Shown here: piece after piece, positions 1 through 5,110 of the stretch
Numbering within the stretch: position 1 is the stretch's first letter
Layout of the letters: the number at the start of each line of letters is the position of its first letter
DNA from: Prevotellaceae bacterium
GTDB lineage: Bacteria > Bacteroidota > Bacteroidia > Bacteroidales > UBA932
Length of the DNA: 8,873 nt
Reading direction: 5' to 3'
Assembly: GCA_031289385.1 (NCBI GenBank)
Contig: JAITPP010000067.1
Coordinates: 1-8,873 of the forward strand
Notes under the pieces: model-generated
Told to the model about the DNA's origin: nothing
Databases searched by the model: none
What the model saw: the letters and a program-made list of their open reading frames with translations, nothing else
Made by a program: the position numbers and the translations under genes

Positions 1-8
1 TCGTTCTT

Positions 9-158
9 TTTTTACCCTTATTTCTGAAAGTACCCTTAGTAGCATCAAATTTTTCTCGACATTTTTCCCTTATTCCCTTATTAAAATATTGAAAATAAGG
101 GTAATTTGTGAGTGATTTATTTGGTTACTAAGGGAACTCACAAAAATAAGGGTTAAAA
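9..158. repeat. Large imperfect palindrome built from CCCTTA/TAAGGG blocks
   Basis: Positions 9-41 are the reverse complement of 126-158 at 28 of 33 positions by hand alignment, in one continuous register. The left arm carries ACCCTTATTT (14-23) and CCCTTAGTA (33-41); the right arm mirrors them as TACTAAGGG (126-134) and AAATAAGGGT (144-153). Nearer the centre, CCCTTATT is present twice in tandem (67-82) and pairs with AATAAGGG (94-101). No protein is encoded. It could be a degenerate MITE or a structured transcript; function unknown. Confidence 0.65.
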
Positions 159-224
159 CAAATTTACAAATTTGGAACGAATATTTTTAATCATTTTCAA
201 CATATTTTACACCCCACGCAAAGG

Positions 225-263
225 TTTTTTTATTCTGCAAACTCCGTAATTCGTAATTGATTT
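225..263 (+). repeat. Dispersed module containing ACTCCGTAATTCGTAATT, copy 1
   Basis: The segment runs from a T-stretch through TATTCTGCAAACTCCG and TAATTCGTAATTGATTTT. The same module recurs at 460-509 in this orientation, and at 2262-2305 and 8441-8477 in the opposite one. It is often preceded by CAAAGG or CTTTG-type runs. Non-coding dispersed repeat of unknown origin. Confidence 0.7.
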
Positions 264-300
264 TTTATCGCCCCCTCTCCTACCCTGCAAGAAAGTTATC

Positions 301-345
301 AAGTTTGTCAAGTTTATCAAGTTTATCAAGTTTGTCAAGTTTATA
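301..345 (+). repeat. 9-bp tandem array, consensus AAGTTTATC
   Basis: Five consecutive 9-bp units starting at 301, 310, 319, 328 and 337, alternating AAGTTTGTC and AAGTTTATC and ending in AAGTTTATA. A degenerate unit lies just before (293-300). A related array reading AACTTTAT, that is the opposite strand, lies at 2547-2600 on the other side of glnA. No spacer structure, so not CRISPR. Confidence 0.85.
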
Positions 346-360
346 AAGGTATAAAGATTT

Positions 361-450
361 TTTTGTGTTCATTGTGTTTTCTTTGTGAACTTTGTGGTAA
401 AAAAGAAAAAACACAAAGGACACAAAGATTTTTTCACAAAGAACACAAAA
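361..450. repeat. CTTTGTG/CACAAAG palindromic repeat
   Basis: TTTTGTGTTC (361-370) is perfectly complementary to GAACACAAAA (441-450). Inside, CTTTGTG (381-387) can pair with CACAAAG (421-427 or 435-441). Both halves belong to a family also found at 2309-2353 (TTTGTG form) and, in a TTTGCG form, at 2502-2530, 8209-8250 and 8482-8512. Positions 381-402 match 2332-2353 directly, whereas 421-449 match 2310-2338 in inverted orientation. Confidence 0.7.
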
Positions 451-459
451 GCTTTTTTT

Positions 460-509
460 TTATTCTGCAAACTCCGTAATTCGTAATTTCGTAATTCGTA
501 ATTGATTTT
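460..509 (+). repeat. Dispersed ACTCCGTAATTCGTAATT module, copy 2
   Basis: Same module as 225-263 with an expanded TTCGTAA core: TAATTCG/TAATTTCG is repeated three times before GATTTT. The expansion suggests slippage inside the repeat. It forms part of the inverted arm beside glnA. Confidence 0.7.
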
Positions 510-556
510 CATCTGCGTGCTTTTATCAAATCAACAAAAAATAAATCAACAAATAC

Positions 557-584
557 TAACGACTAACGACTAATGCCTAACGAC
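557..584 (+). repeat. 7-bp tandem array, consensus TAACGAC
   Basis: Four contiguous heptamers: TAACGAC, TAACGAC, TAATGCC, TAACGAC, followed by TA. Read on the opposite strand the unit is GTCGTTA, close to the TTAGTCG/TAAGTCA heptamers starting at 2186 just after the glnA stop. The two arrays therefore face each other across the gene. Confidence 0.75.
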
Positions 585-615
585 TATTTTAAAAAAAGTA
601 ATAATTTTTTGCACA

Positions 616-651
616 TTTGCGTATTCATATTAAAATCTTTTACTATTTTTG
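616..651 (+). promoter_or_regulatory. Possible Bacteroidota-type promoter for glnA
   Basis: TATTTTTG at 644-651 fits the TAnnTTTG -7 consensus described for Bacteroidota. The nearest TTTG that could serve as a -33 element is at 616-619, giving a 24-nt spacer, longer than the usual ~19-21. Transcription would start near 656-660 and give a leader of about 40 nt. AT-rich sequence makes chance matches likely, so this is tentative. Confidence 0.35.
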
Positions 652-697
652 AACTTGTTTTTACAATTATGTATGTTAAATTAAATTATTTTAGAAA

Positions 698-2182
698 ATG
701 AATATTAATACTCTTGTAACATTTTTAGATAAGGATGCCTCGCAATTTACCAGAGCAGACCTTATAAAATTTATTGAAGCAAACGCAATACGAATACTAA
801 ATTTTCGCTATATTGGCGCAGATGGACGACTGAAAACGCTGACGTTTGTTATCGACAACAAAAAGCATTTGGACGCAATTCTCACGGCAGGCGAGCGCGT
901 GGACGGTTCAAGTCTGTTTCCTTTTATTGATGCCCAATCGAGCGATTTGTACGTAATTCCTCGTTATCGAACGGCGTTTATAAATCCTTTTTCCGAAATT
1001 CCGGCTCTCGATATTCTTTGTTCGTATTACGATAAAGATGGAAGTCCGCTTGCAATTTCGCCCGAAAATATTTTGCGTAAAGCACAACAAACGTTGCAAA
1101 CACGCACAGGATATACGTTTCACGCTATGGGCGAACTGGAATATTATGCAATAACCGACGATAACGGATTGTATAAAATAGAAAATCAGCGCGGATACCA
1201 CGAGTCGAGCCCGTTTATAAAATGGAGTGCATTGCGCACTGAGGCAATGCTTTTGGTGGCACGCTGCGGAGGACAATTAAAATACGGACATGCCGAAGTA
1301 GGAAATTTTTCGCTCGACGGAAAACTTTACGAACAAAACGAACTCGAATTTTTACCCTGCGATGCCGAAGATGCTGCAAATCAACTTGTAATTGCAAAAT
1401 GGATTTTACGCTCGCTCGGAAACAAATACGGAGTTACGATTTCTTTTGCGCCAAAAATCACGATAGGCAAAGCAGGCAGCGGAATGCACGTTCACACAAA
1501 ACTTGTAAAAGATGACAAAAACTGCATGAGCAACGACGGCAAACTTACCGATACCGCAAAAAAAGCAATTGCAGGATATTTATCTCTTGCACCGTCGCTT
1601 ACGGCTTTTGGAAATACAAATCCCACTTCGTATTTTCGCCTTGTTCCGCATCAGGAAGCGCCTACAAATATTTGCTGGGGCGATAGAAACCGTTCCGTGC
1701 TGGTGCGCGTGCCGCTTGGCTGGACAGGCAAAATGTCGATGATTCAAGATTCAAATCCTAACGAAACTATTGATAATACCGATTTTTCGCAAAAGCAAAC
1801 CGTAGAATTTCGCTGCTCCGACAATTCTGCCGATATTCATTTGCTGTTTGCAGGATTGATGGTTGCCGCGCGGCATGGCTTGGAAATGCCCGATGCGCTT
1901 GAATATGCACAACAACGTTATGTAGATGTAAATATTTTTGACGATGCCAATAAACACCGCACGCAAACACTCGAACAGTTGCCCGTTTCGTGTGCCGATT
2001 CTGCCGCACAGTTGTTGCAACAAGCCGAAATTTACAAGCAATACAACGTTTTTCCGCAAACAATAATTGATGGAGTAGTAAAAAAACTGAAAAGTTATAA
2101 CGACGCAAATCTGCGCAACGAAATATCCGACAACGAAAGCAAAATTATAGAAATAGTAAATAAATATTTTCACTGCGGATAA
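698..2182 (+). CDS. glnA: Glutamine synthetase, GS-I family
   Basis: A 494-residue cytoplasmic enzyme expected to make glutamine from glutamate, ammonia and ATP, the entry point of nitrogen assimilation. The N-terminal beta-grasp-like part ends near residue 115 (VDGSS at 68-72) and the catalytic domain follows. Visible GS hallmarks: GELEYY (145-150), HAEVG (198-202) and QNELE (213-217), which supply metal-binding glutamates; GSGMH (260-264) with the substrate histidine; the RNRSVLVRVP arginine segment (330-339); and TVEFR (368-372), the usual E/R pair. The loop reads LVPHQEAP where many GS-I enzymes have PGYEAP. From memory, this sequence type and length are typical of Bacteroidales GS. I see no NLYDLP-like adenylylation site. 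The ATG start follows an A-rich leader without Shine-Dalgarno. A heptamer array begins 3 nt after the stop and no clear terminator is present. Paralogous GS-like ligases (gamma-glutamylpolyamine type) are the alternative, but the motif set favours true GS. Confidence 0.92.
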   Translation: MNINTLVTFLDKDASQFTRADLIKFIEANAIRILNFRYIGADGRLKTLTFVIDNKKHLDAILTAGERVDGSSLFPFIDAQSSDLYVIPRYRTAFINPFSEIPALDILCSYYDKDGSPLAISPENILRKAQQTLQTRTGYTFHAMGELEYYAITDDNGLYKIENQRGYHESSPFIKWSALRTEAMLLVARCGGQLKYGHAEVGNFSLDGKLYEQNELEFLPCDAEDAANQLVIAKWILRSLGNKYGVTISFAPKITIGKAGSGMHVHTKLVKDDKNCMSNDGKLTDTAKKAIAGYLSLAPSLTAFGNTNPTSYFRLVPHQEAPTNICWGDRNRSVLVRVPLGWTGKMSMIQDSNPNETIDNTDFSQKQTVEFRCSDNSADIHLLFAGLMVAARHGLEMPDALEYAQQRYVDVNIFDDANKHRTQTLEQLPVSCADSAAQLLQQAEIYKQYNVFPQTIIDGVVKKLKSYNDANLRNEISDNESKIIEIVNKYFHCG

Positions 2183-2185
2183 AAA

Positions 2186-2234
2186 TTAGTCGTAAGTCAT
2201 AAGTTGTAAGTCATAAGTCGTAAGTTGTAAGTAT
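2186..2234 (+). repeat. 7-bp tandem array, consensus TAAGTCA/TAAGTTG
   Basis: Seven contiguous heptamers: TTAGTCG, TAAGTCA, TAAGTTG, TAAGTCA, TAAGTCG, TAAGTTG, TAAGTAT. The array starts three bases after the glnA stop codon and is the gene-proximal end of the right inverted arm. Confidence 0.85.
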
Positions 2235-2261
2235 TTGTTGATTTGAAAAAAGCACGCAGAT

Positions 2262-2305
2262 AAAATCAATTATGCAATTACGAATTACGGAGTTTGCATA
2301 ATAAA
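2262..2305 (-). repeat. Dispersed ACTCCGTAATTCGTAATT module, copy 3 (reverse)
   Basis: On the plus strand it reads CAATTACGAATTACGG and AGTTTGCATAATAAAAA; positions 2276-2298 are the exact reverse complement of 466-488. It is followed by CCTTTGTG-type repeat, as the other copies are in their own orientation. Confidence 0.7.
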
Positions 2306-2308
2306 AAC

Positions 2309-2353
2309 CTTTGTGTTCTTTGTGAAAAAATCTTTGTGAACTTTGTGGTAAAA
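2309..2353 (+). repeat. CTTTGTG dispersed repeat
   Basis: Contains four CTTTGTG units: CCTTTGTGTTCTTTGTG, an A-run, then TCTTTGTGAACTTTGTGG followed by TAAAA. A version with TTTGCG in place of TTTGTG is at 2502-2530 and in the 8209-8512 region, so the family has at least two sequence forms in this window. Confidence 0.7.
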
Positions 2354-2376
2354 TAATCAATTACGAATTACGAATT

Positions 2377-2461
2377 GCCCCCCAGCCCCCTAAAGGTGAA
2401 GTTTGGCAGTGCGGAAAATTTAGGCAATGCAGAAAAAGTCCCCGTTAGGGGATTTAGGGGC
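2377..2461 (+). mobile_element. MITE-like palindromic element, copy 1
   Basis: About 85 bp, closely similar to 8778-8861. Both begin GCCCCC, contain GTTTGGCAGTGCGGAAA and CAGAAAAAGTCCCC, and end in AGGGG. The ends are inverted repeats of the CCCCTAAAGGGGA type, imperfect at the left end of this copy (CCCCTAAAGGTGA). An internal hairpin TCCCC-GTTA-GGGGA lies at 2439-2452. Too short to encode a protein; no clear target-site duplication. Best described as a non-autonomous, possibly mobile, intergenic repeat. Confidence 0.55.
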
Positions 2462-2465
2462 TGAG

Positions 2466-2493
2466 AGAAAATAGAAAATAGAATTTAGAATGG
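2466..2493 (+). repeat. Short 7-bp array, AGAAAAT
   Basis: Four heptamers: AGAAAAT, AGAAAAT, AGAATTT, AGAATGG. Degenerate and short, but directly adjacent to the MITE-like element, as the longer heptamer array at 8698-8774 is next to the second copy of that element. Confidence 0.5.
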
Positions 2494-2546
2494 AAAAAAT
2501 CCTTTGCGTTCTTTGCGAAAACCTTTGCGGCAAAAAAAATCTTTTT

Positions 2547-2600
2547 AACTTTACAAACTTTATAACTTTATAAACTTTTTAACTTTATAAACTTTTTATA
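2547..2600 (+). repeat. 8-9-bp tandem array, consensus AACTTTAT(A)
   Basis: Repeated AACTTTA(T/C)A, AACTTTAT and AAACTTTTT units, ending in ATAACTTTGCGG. The unit is the reverse complement of the TAAGTTTAT-type units at 301-345. It occupies the corresponding outer position on the other side of glnA. Confidence 0.65.
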
Positions 2601-2677
2601 ACTTTGCGGTATTAAATGACAATAAAATAGATTTAATTATGATATAAAAGACAGAAATAAAATTAAAAAACACATAG

Positions 2678-2693
2678 AAAAGCGTTAGCTTTT
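2678..2693. other. Small hairpin AAAAGC-GTTA-GCTTTT
   Basis: Perfect 6-bp stem with a GTTA loop. Shares the C-GTTA-G apex with hairpins at 2439-2452, 4973-4990 and 5027-5042 (the last two read as CTAACG). It lacks a T-run long enough to call it a terminator and is too far from glnA to be assigned to it confidently. Confidence 0.55.
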
Positions 2694-2702
2694 ATTCGGG
2701 CA

Positions 2703-2807
2703 GTTGAAACTTAGGAAATTTCTATTCCCCCTTAAAGTAAAGTGTAACGCTCACGTAAACACGTGAGCTTTACTTATTTCGGGGGGAAGGTGTCCTAAGA
2801 CCTCAAC
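2703..2807. promoter_or_regulatory. 105-nt multi-stem hairpin upstream of the HTH gene
   Basis: One long imperfect hairpin with five stacked stems: GTTGA (2703-2707) with TCAAC (2803-2807); CTTAGGA (2710-2716) with TCCTAAG (2793-2799); TTCCCCC (2725-2731) with GGGGGAA (2782-2788); AAGTAAA (2735-2741) with TTTACTT (2769-2775); and GCTCACGT (2749-2756) with ACGTGAGC (2761-2768), closed by an AAAC loop. It is much more GC-rich than its surroundings and ends 46 nt before the next gene. It could be a structured leader, a small RNA, or an IS200/IS605- or REP-type palindromic end. No known riboswitch class was recognised. Confidence 0.6.
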
Positions 2808-2853
2808 AGCCAAGTAGTATTGTTCACGTTTTTCGTTTTAAAAAAAATATTAA

Positions 2854-3180
2854 ATGAAAAATATACACATAGGCTCGATTATAAAACAAAAAGTTATTGA
2901 AAGTTCGATGACAATTAAAGAATTTTCGGATAAAATTAATTGCGACAGAACTACTGTGTATGATATTTTCAAACGGAAAAGCCTTGATGTAGAACGATTG
3001 ATAAAAATATCCCAAGTGTTGAATTACGATTTTATAAATGAAATTTATTTGAAACAACCCTCAAAAATACCTGTAAATAATTTGCCCACAACCTTTATTG
3101 CAATTGCAATAAATAACGACATTCTTAAAAAAGTAGATTTGCCCGCCGATTTTATTCGTCTTATAACAGACTGTAAATAA
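2854..3180 (+). CDS. Small HTH (Xre/Cro-like) DNA-binding protein
   Basis: A 108-residue basic protein. Residues ~5-65 match a Cro/C1-type helix-turn-helix: IGSIIKQKVIESSMTIKEFSDKI, then a probable recognition region CDRTTVYDIFKRKSLD, then the ERLIKISQVLNYDF helix. The C-terminal ~40 residues (PVNNLPTTFIAIAIN...) are not recognised and may serve in dimerisation. Likely a cytoplasmic transcriptional regulator; its target is not known. The ATG follows an A-rich tract without a Shine-Dalgarno sequence, and the large hairpin at 2703-2807 lies just upstream. It shares strand with the barrel gene 141 nt downstream, which has its own promoter-like element, so linkage is uncertain. Such small HTH proteins are common in Bacteroidota, both chromosomal and mobile. 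The gene is AT-rich even by local standards. Confidence 0.8.
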   Translation: MKNIHIGSIIKQKVIESSMTIKEFSDKINCDRTTVYDIFKRKSLDVERLIKISQVLNYDFINEIYLKQPSKIPVNNLPTTFIAIAINNDILKKVDLPADFIRLITDCK

Positions 3181-3293
3181 AGTTGTTTAATATATCAACG
3201 CAGAAAGTTGAACAAATCCACGCTTAATATATTTAGATACTTTTATTGTATATAATTTTGCATAAAAATAGTCAATATTTATTTGAAATGTAT

Positions 3294-3301
3294 TATCTTT
3301 G
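3294..3301 (+). promoter_or_regulatory. Bacteroidota -7 element (TATCTTTG) for the barrel gene
   Basis: TATCTTTG fits the TAnnTTTG consensus and lies 20 nt before the ATG at 3322, giving a leader of about 15 nt. No good TTTG sits at the expected -33 distance; the closest, TTTG at 3257-3260, is 33 nt away. Confidence 0.45.
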
Positions 3302-3321
3302 CAATTACTAAAAAATAAATT

Positions 3322-3891
3322 ATGAAGAATATTATAACATTATTACTTTTATGTGTTTGTTTTCAGCAAATTAAAGCACAAAATGATGATGCCGCATTTG
3401 GTGAAAACATCGTAAAAACACAATCAACCCACATTGTAGATGTTGGTTGGGTTGGTGCTGGTTATACTTACGAATATGCGTTTGCCGAACATTACACAAT
3501 AAGCGGCAGCACAGGAATTACTGGATATGCAGGATACACATCATCAGATTTTTTTGGTAATTACTGGACTTATGCTTTTCATCCTTACGTAAGTATTGAG
3601 CCGCGTTATTATTACAATTTGCAAAAACGTGTGCGCAAAGGCAAAAGTATTGATGGAAACACAGGCTCGTTTTTAGCCGTTCAGGGTAGTTATATTTTCA
3701 AACCTATAAAAAAACATAATGTTTATGGCAATGTATCTGCCTTTGCAGTAGCCCCATATTGGGGTTTGCGCCGAATATGGTGGAATCATTTCCTTTTTGA
3801 ATTTCGTGCAGGTTTGGCTTTCGGATTCAATAATTATAATGATTCTAATGTAGGCATTACTCTTGGTATAAGGTTAGGATATAAATTTTAA
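3322..3891 (+). CDS. Secreted small beta-barrel outer-membrane protein, function unknown
   Basis: A 189-residue protein with a clear signal peptide: MKN, hydrophobic ITLLLLCVCF, then QQIKAQ, with likely cleavage after Ala19 (IKA|QND). The rest is rich in aromatic and glycine residues with alternating polar/apolar strands: GWVGAGYTYEYAF, YTISGSTGITGYAGY, YVSIEPRYYYNL, FLAVQGSYIF, FEFRAGLAFGF. It ends VGITLGIRLGYKF, a terminal strand with C-terminal Phe as used by the BAM machinery. An 8-strand barrel is a reasonable inference from length. The basic segment QKRVRKGKSIDG fits a periplasmic turn or loop. It lies downstream of the HTH gene and is followed 20 nt after its stop by a strong terminator. 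Function not identifiable from sequence; a DUF3575-like or porin-like small OMP is plausible. Confidence 0.75.
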   Translation: MKNIITLLLLCVCFQQIKAQNDDAAFGENIVKTQSTHIVDVGWVGAGYTYEYAFAEHYTISGSTGITGYAGYTSSDFFGNYWTYAFHPYVSIEPRYYYNLQKRVRKGKSIDGNTGSFLAVQGSYIFKPIKKHNVYGNVSAFAVAPYWGLRRIWWNHFLFEFRAGLAFGFNNYNDSNVGITLGIRLGYKF

Positions 3892-3911
3892 ACTTTTTTC
3901 AATGTAGAATA

Positions 3912-3941
3912 AAAAACGACTGTATAAACTCAGTCGTTTTT
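3912..3941. terminator. Strong intrinsic terminator, probably bidirectional
   Basis: AAAAACGACTG (3912-3922) and CAGTCGTTTTT (3931-3941) form an 11-bp stem with an 8-nt loop, starting 20 nt after the barrel stop codon. The stem ends in T-runs on both strands. It can therefore end the barrel transcript on the plus strand and also stop transcripts leaving trmB on the minus strand, 143 nt beyond its stop. Confidence 0.85.
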
Positions 3942-4084
3942 ACTTTTAAACACGTTATAATATTCTTATTTATATTCCAAGCGGAATAATGATTCAAAAT
4001 ATTATTATTCAAAGGGAGTGATTTTAAAAAGTGATTTATTAAAAAACTAAAAAATATTGATTTTGTATTTGATAACGATTCTTT

Positions 4085-4801
4085 TTATCGTTCATATCTA
4101 TCTTTATCCCAAACAGGTTCGTGCAGCGTGGCGGCGTGGTTGAGGCAAAAGGCGAGGTATGTTATTGCGATGTTTTGGGCAAGAAATTGTTGTTCGTAAA
4201 AGGTTTTTATTGATAAAATTTCGTCGGCGCGGCGGCTGCCGTAAATATCGTTGTTGGCTTCTATTATTTTCAGGTTGTTTTGTTTGGCAAGGGCGAGCGT
4301 GTATTCGTGCAAAAAACGGCTGTCGGTTTTTAAGTGTATTGTTCCGTTGTTGATTAAAAACTGTTTGTATCGGTTTAGAAACATTATGCCTGTCAGTCGT
4401 TTTCTGTTGCGTTTGAGTTGAGGATCGGCAAAGGTTATCCATATCTCCGAAATTTCGTTTTCGTCAAAAAACGATGTTATAAAATCGATGCGGGTGCGGA
4501 TAAATGCCACGTTTGCAAGTTTGTTTTCGTGAGCAAATTTAGCACCTTTCCACAAGCGTGCGCCTTTAATATCAATGCCTATAAAGTTTTTATCGGGAAA
4601 TTTTTGCGACAGCGCTATTGTATATTCGCCTTTTCCGCAGCCGAGTTCGAGAATTATCGGATTATTGTTGGCAAAAACTTCGGTGTTCCATTTTCCTTTC
4701 AATTTGTAATCATTCCCAAAAAACTCATCAAGCGCAGGCTGATAAAGAGATGTAAATGTGGTATTTTCGTTGAATTTTTTTTGTTTATCTTTTCCGCTCA
4801 T
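4085..4801 (-). CDS. trmB: tRNA (guanine-N7-)-methyltransferase
   Basis: A 238-residue cytoplasmic SAM-dependent enzyme that makes m7G at position 46 in the variable loop of tRNAs. The Rossmann-like fold shows motif I LELGCGKGEY (51-60), the acidic ribose-binding strand FIGIDIKG (73-80), the TrmB signature FADPQLKRNRKR (124-135), LKTDS (157-161) and TFYE (200-203). The signature normally starts FPDP; here it is FADP, with the catalytic-region aspartate kept. I place the start at the ATG at 4799-4801 (MSGKDKQ); a TTG three codons upstream is possible but less likely. Length matches the family. It is convergent with the barrel gene and separated from gldH by a 420-nt repeat island, so it is probably transcribed by itself. 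Confidence 0.93.
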   Translation of the reverse strand: MSGKDKQKKFNENTTFTSLYQPALDEFFGNDYKLKGKWNTEVFANNNPIILELGCGKGEYTIALSQKFPDKNFIGIDIKGARLWKGAKFAHENKLANVAFIRTRIDFITSFFDENEISEIWITFADPQLKRNRKRLTGIMFLNRYKQFLINNGTIHLKTDSRFLHEYTLALAKQNNLKIIEANNDIYGSRRADEILSIKTFYEQQFLAQNIAITYLAFCLNHAATLHEPVWDKDRYER

Positions 4802-4882
4802 TTTTATCAAGTTTATTCGTTACAAAACAATTAACAATTAATAATTAATAAAAAATATATAAAAGATTGTTTTTCAAAAGAA

Positions 4883-5042
4883 CAAGCCGTCAGGTTTGCA
4901 TTGCTCGGTAAAAAAATGAGCCGCCGTTTGTATTGCAAGCCGTAGGTTTGCAACTTAGGGCTTTTATCGGTTGCAGTCCTAACGGACTGCTGTGTTGGTG
5001 TGTAACTATCATTTCTACCGAGCGATAATCCCTAACGGGATT
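4883..5042. repeat. Structured interspersed-repeat block with nested inverted repeats
   Basis: An outer pair ATTGCTCGGTA (4900-4910) and TACCGAGCGAT (5016-5026) is complementary over 11 bp with one G-U. Inside it is a perfect hairpin GCAGTCC-TAAC-GGACTGC (4973-4990). Immediately outside is AATCCC-TAAC-GGGATT (5027-5042), followed by a T-run. CAAGCCGT(C)AGGTTTGCA occurs twice as a direct repeat (4883-4900, 4934-4952). The last hairpin plus T-run resembles a plus-strand terminator but no plus-strand gene precedes it. Non-coding; possibly a dispersed Bacteroidota repeat. Confidence 0.6.
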
Positions 5043-5110
5043 TTTTATCATCTATTATAATTTATTTATTTTCATCACTTAATCCCTAACAGCATTTATA
5101 TATTTTTTTC

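Larger units (their letters stand above)
421..584 (+). repeat. Left arm of long imperfect inverted repeat flanking glnA
   Basis: By hand alignment the arm matches the reverse complement of 2186-2338. Identical blocks are 421-449 with 2310-2338 (29 nt) and 466-488 with 2276-2298 (23 nt). About 500-537 matches around 2236-2270 with one indel and one substitution. A heptamer array follows on the gene-proximal side of both arms. Small insertions differ between arms: extra TTCGTAATTCG-type units on the left and GCATAATTG on the right. Confidence 0.7.
1..697. other. Gene-free repeat island upstream of glnA
   Basis: No credible coding region is visible. From left to right it holds a ~150-bp imperfect palindrome (9-158), a copy of the ACTCCGTAATTCGTAATT module (225-263), a 9-bp tandem array (301-345), a CTTTGTG/CACAAAG palindrome (361-450), a second copy of the module (460-509), a GTGC-containing stretch with TCAAATCAACAAA (505-537), a heptamer array (557-584), and an AT-rich probable promoter zone next to glnA. 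The order from the gene outward is repeated in reverse on the other side of glnA. Confidence 0.8.
2186..2338 (-). repeat. Right arm of long imperfect inverted repeat flanking glnA
   Basis: Reverse-complement partner of 421-584 (see that entry for the matching blocks). The two arms enclose glnA and its probable promoter. No transposase or recombinase gene lies between or beside them. Confidence 0.7.
2183..2853. other. Gene-free repeat island between glnA and the HTH gene
   Basis: No credible coding region. Contents in order: heptamer array (2186-2234), GCACGCAGATA motif (2252-2262), the ACTCCG module in reverse (2262-2305), CTTTGTG repeat (2309-2353), further ATTACGAATTACGAATT units (2358-2376), MITE-like element (2377-2461), a short AGAAAAT heptamer run (2466-2493), CCTTTGCG repeat (2502-2530), AACTTTAT array (2547-2600), a small hairpin (2678-2693) and a large hairpin (2703-2807) upstream of the HTH gene. 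Confidence 0.8.

Noticed and set aside
301..345. Regular short repeats as a CRISPR array
   Set aside because: Units are 9 bp and directly contiguous with no unique spacers; the same holds for all other arrays. No cas gene is present.
908..1276. Minus-strand open frame inside glnA
   Set aside because: Shadow of a strongly supported gene; its product shows no domain or signal. Other antisense frames at 1215-1397, 1751-2173 and 1767-2108 are rejected for the same reason.
421..2338. Composite transposon carrying glnA
   Set aside because: The arms hold no transposase, no defined termini and no target-site duplication; glnA is a normal chromosomal gene. The inverted repeats are reported, but not called a transposon.
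2824..3057. Minus-strand frame opposite the HTH gene
   Set aside because: Overlaps the HTH gene, which has a recognisable domain; the antisense product is low-complexity F/I/Y-rich.
3195..3211. TCAAC...GTTGA hairpin after the HTH gene as a terminator
   Set aside because: Only 5 bp of stem, 7-nt loop and no T-run; too weak to support.
4418..4834. Plus-strand 138-residue frame opposite trmB
   Set aside because: Antisense to a gene with all TrmB motifs; composition is cysteine/phenylalanine-rich as expected of shadow frames in AT-rich DNA. Shorter frames at 4104-4442 and 4159-4353 are similar.
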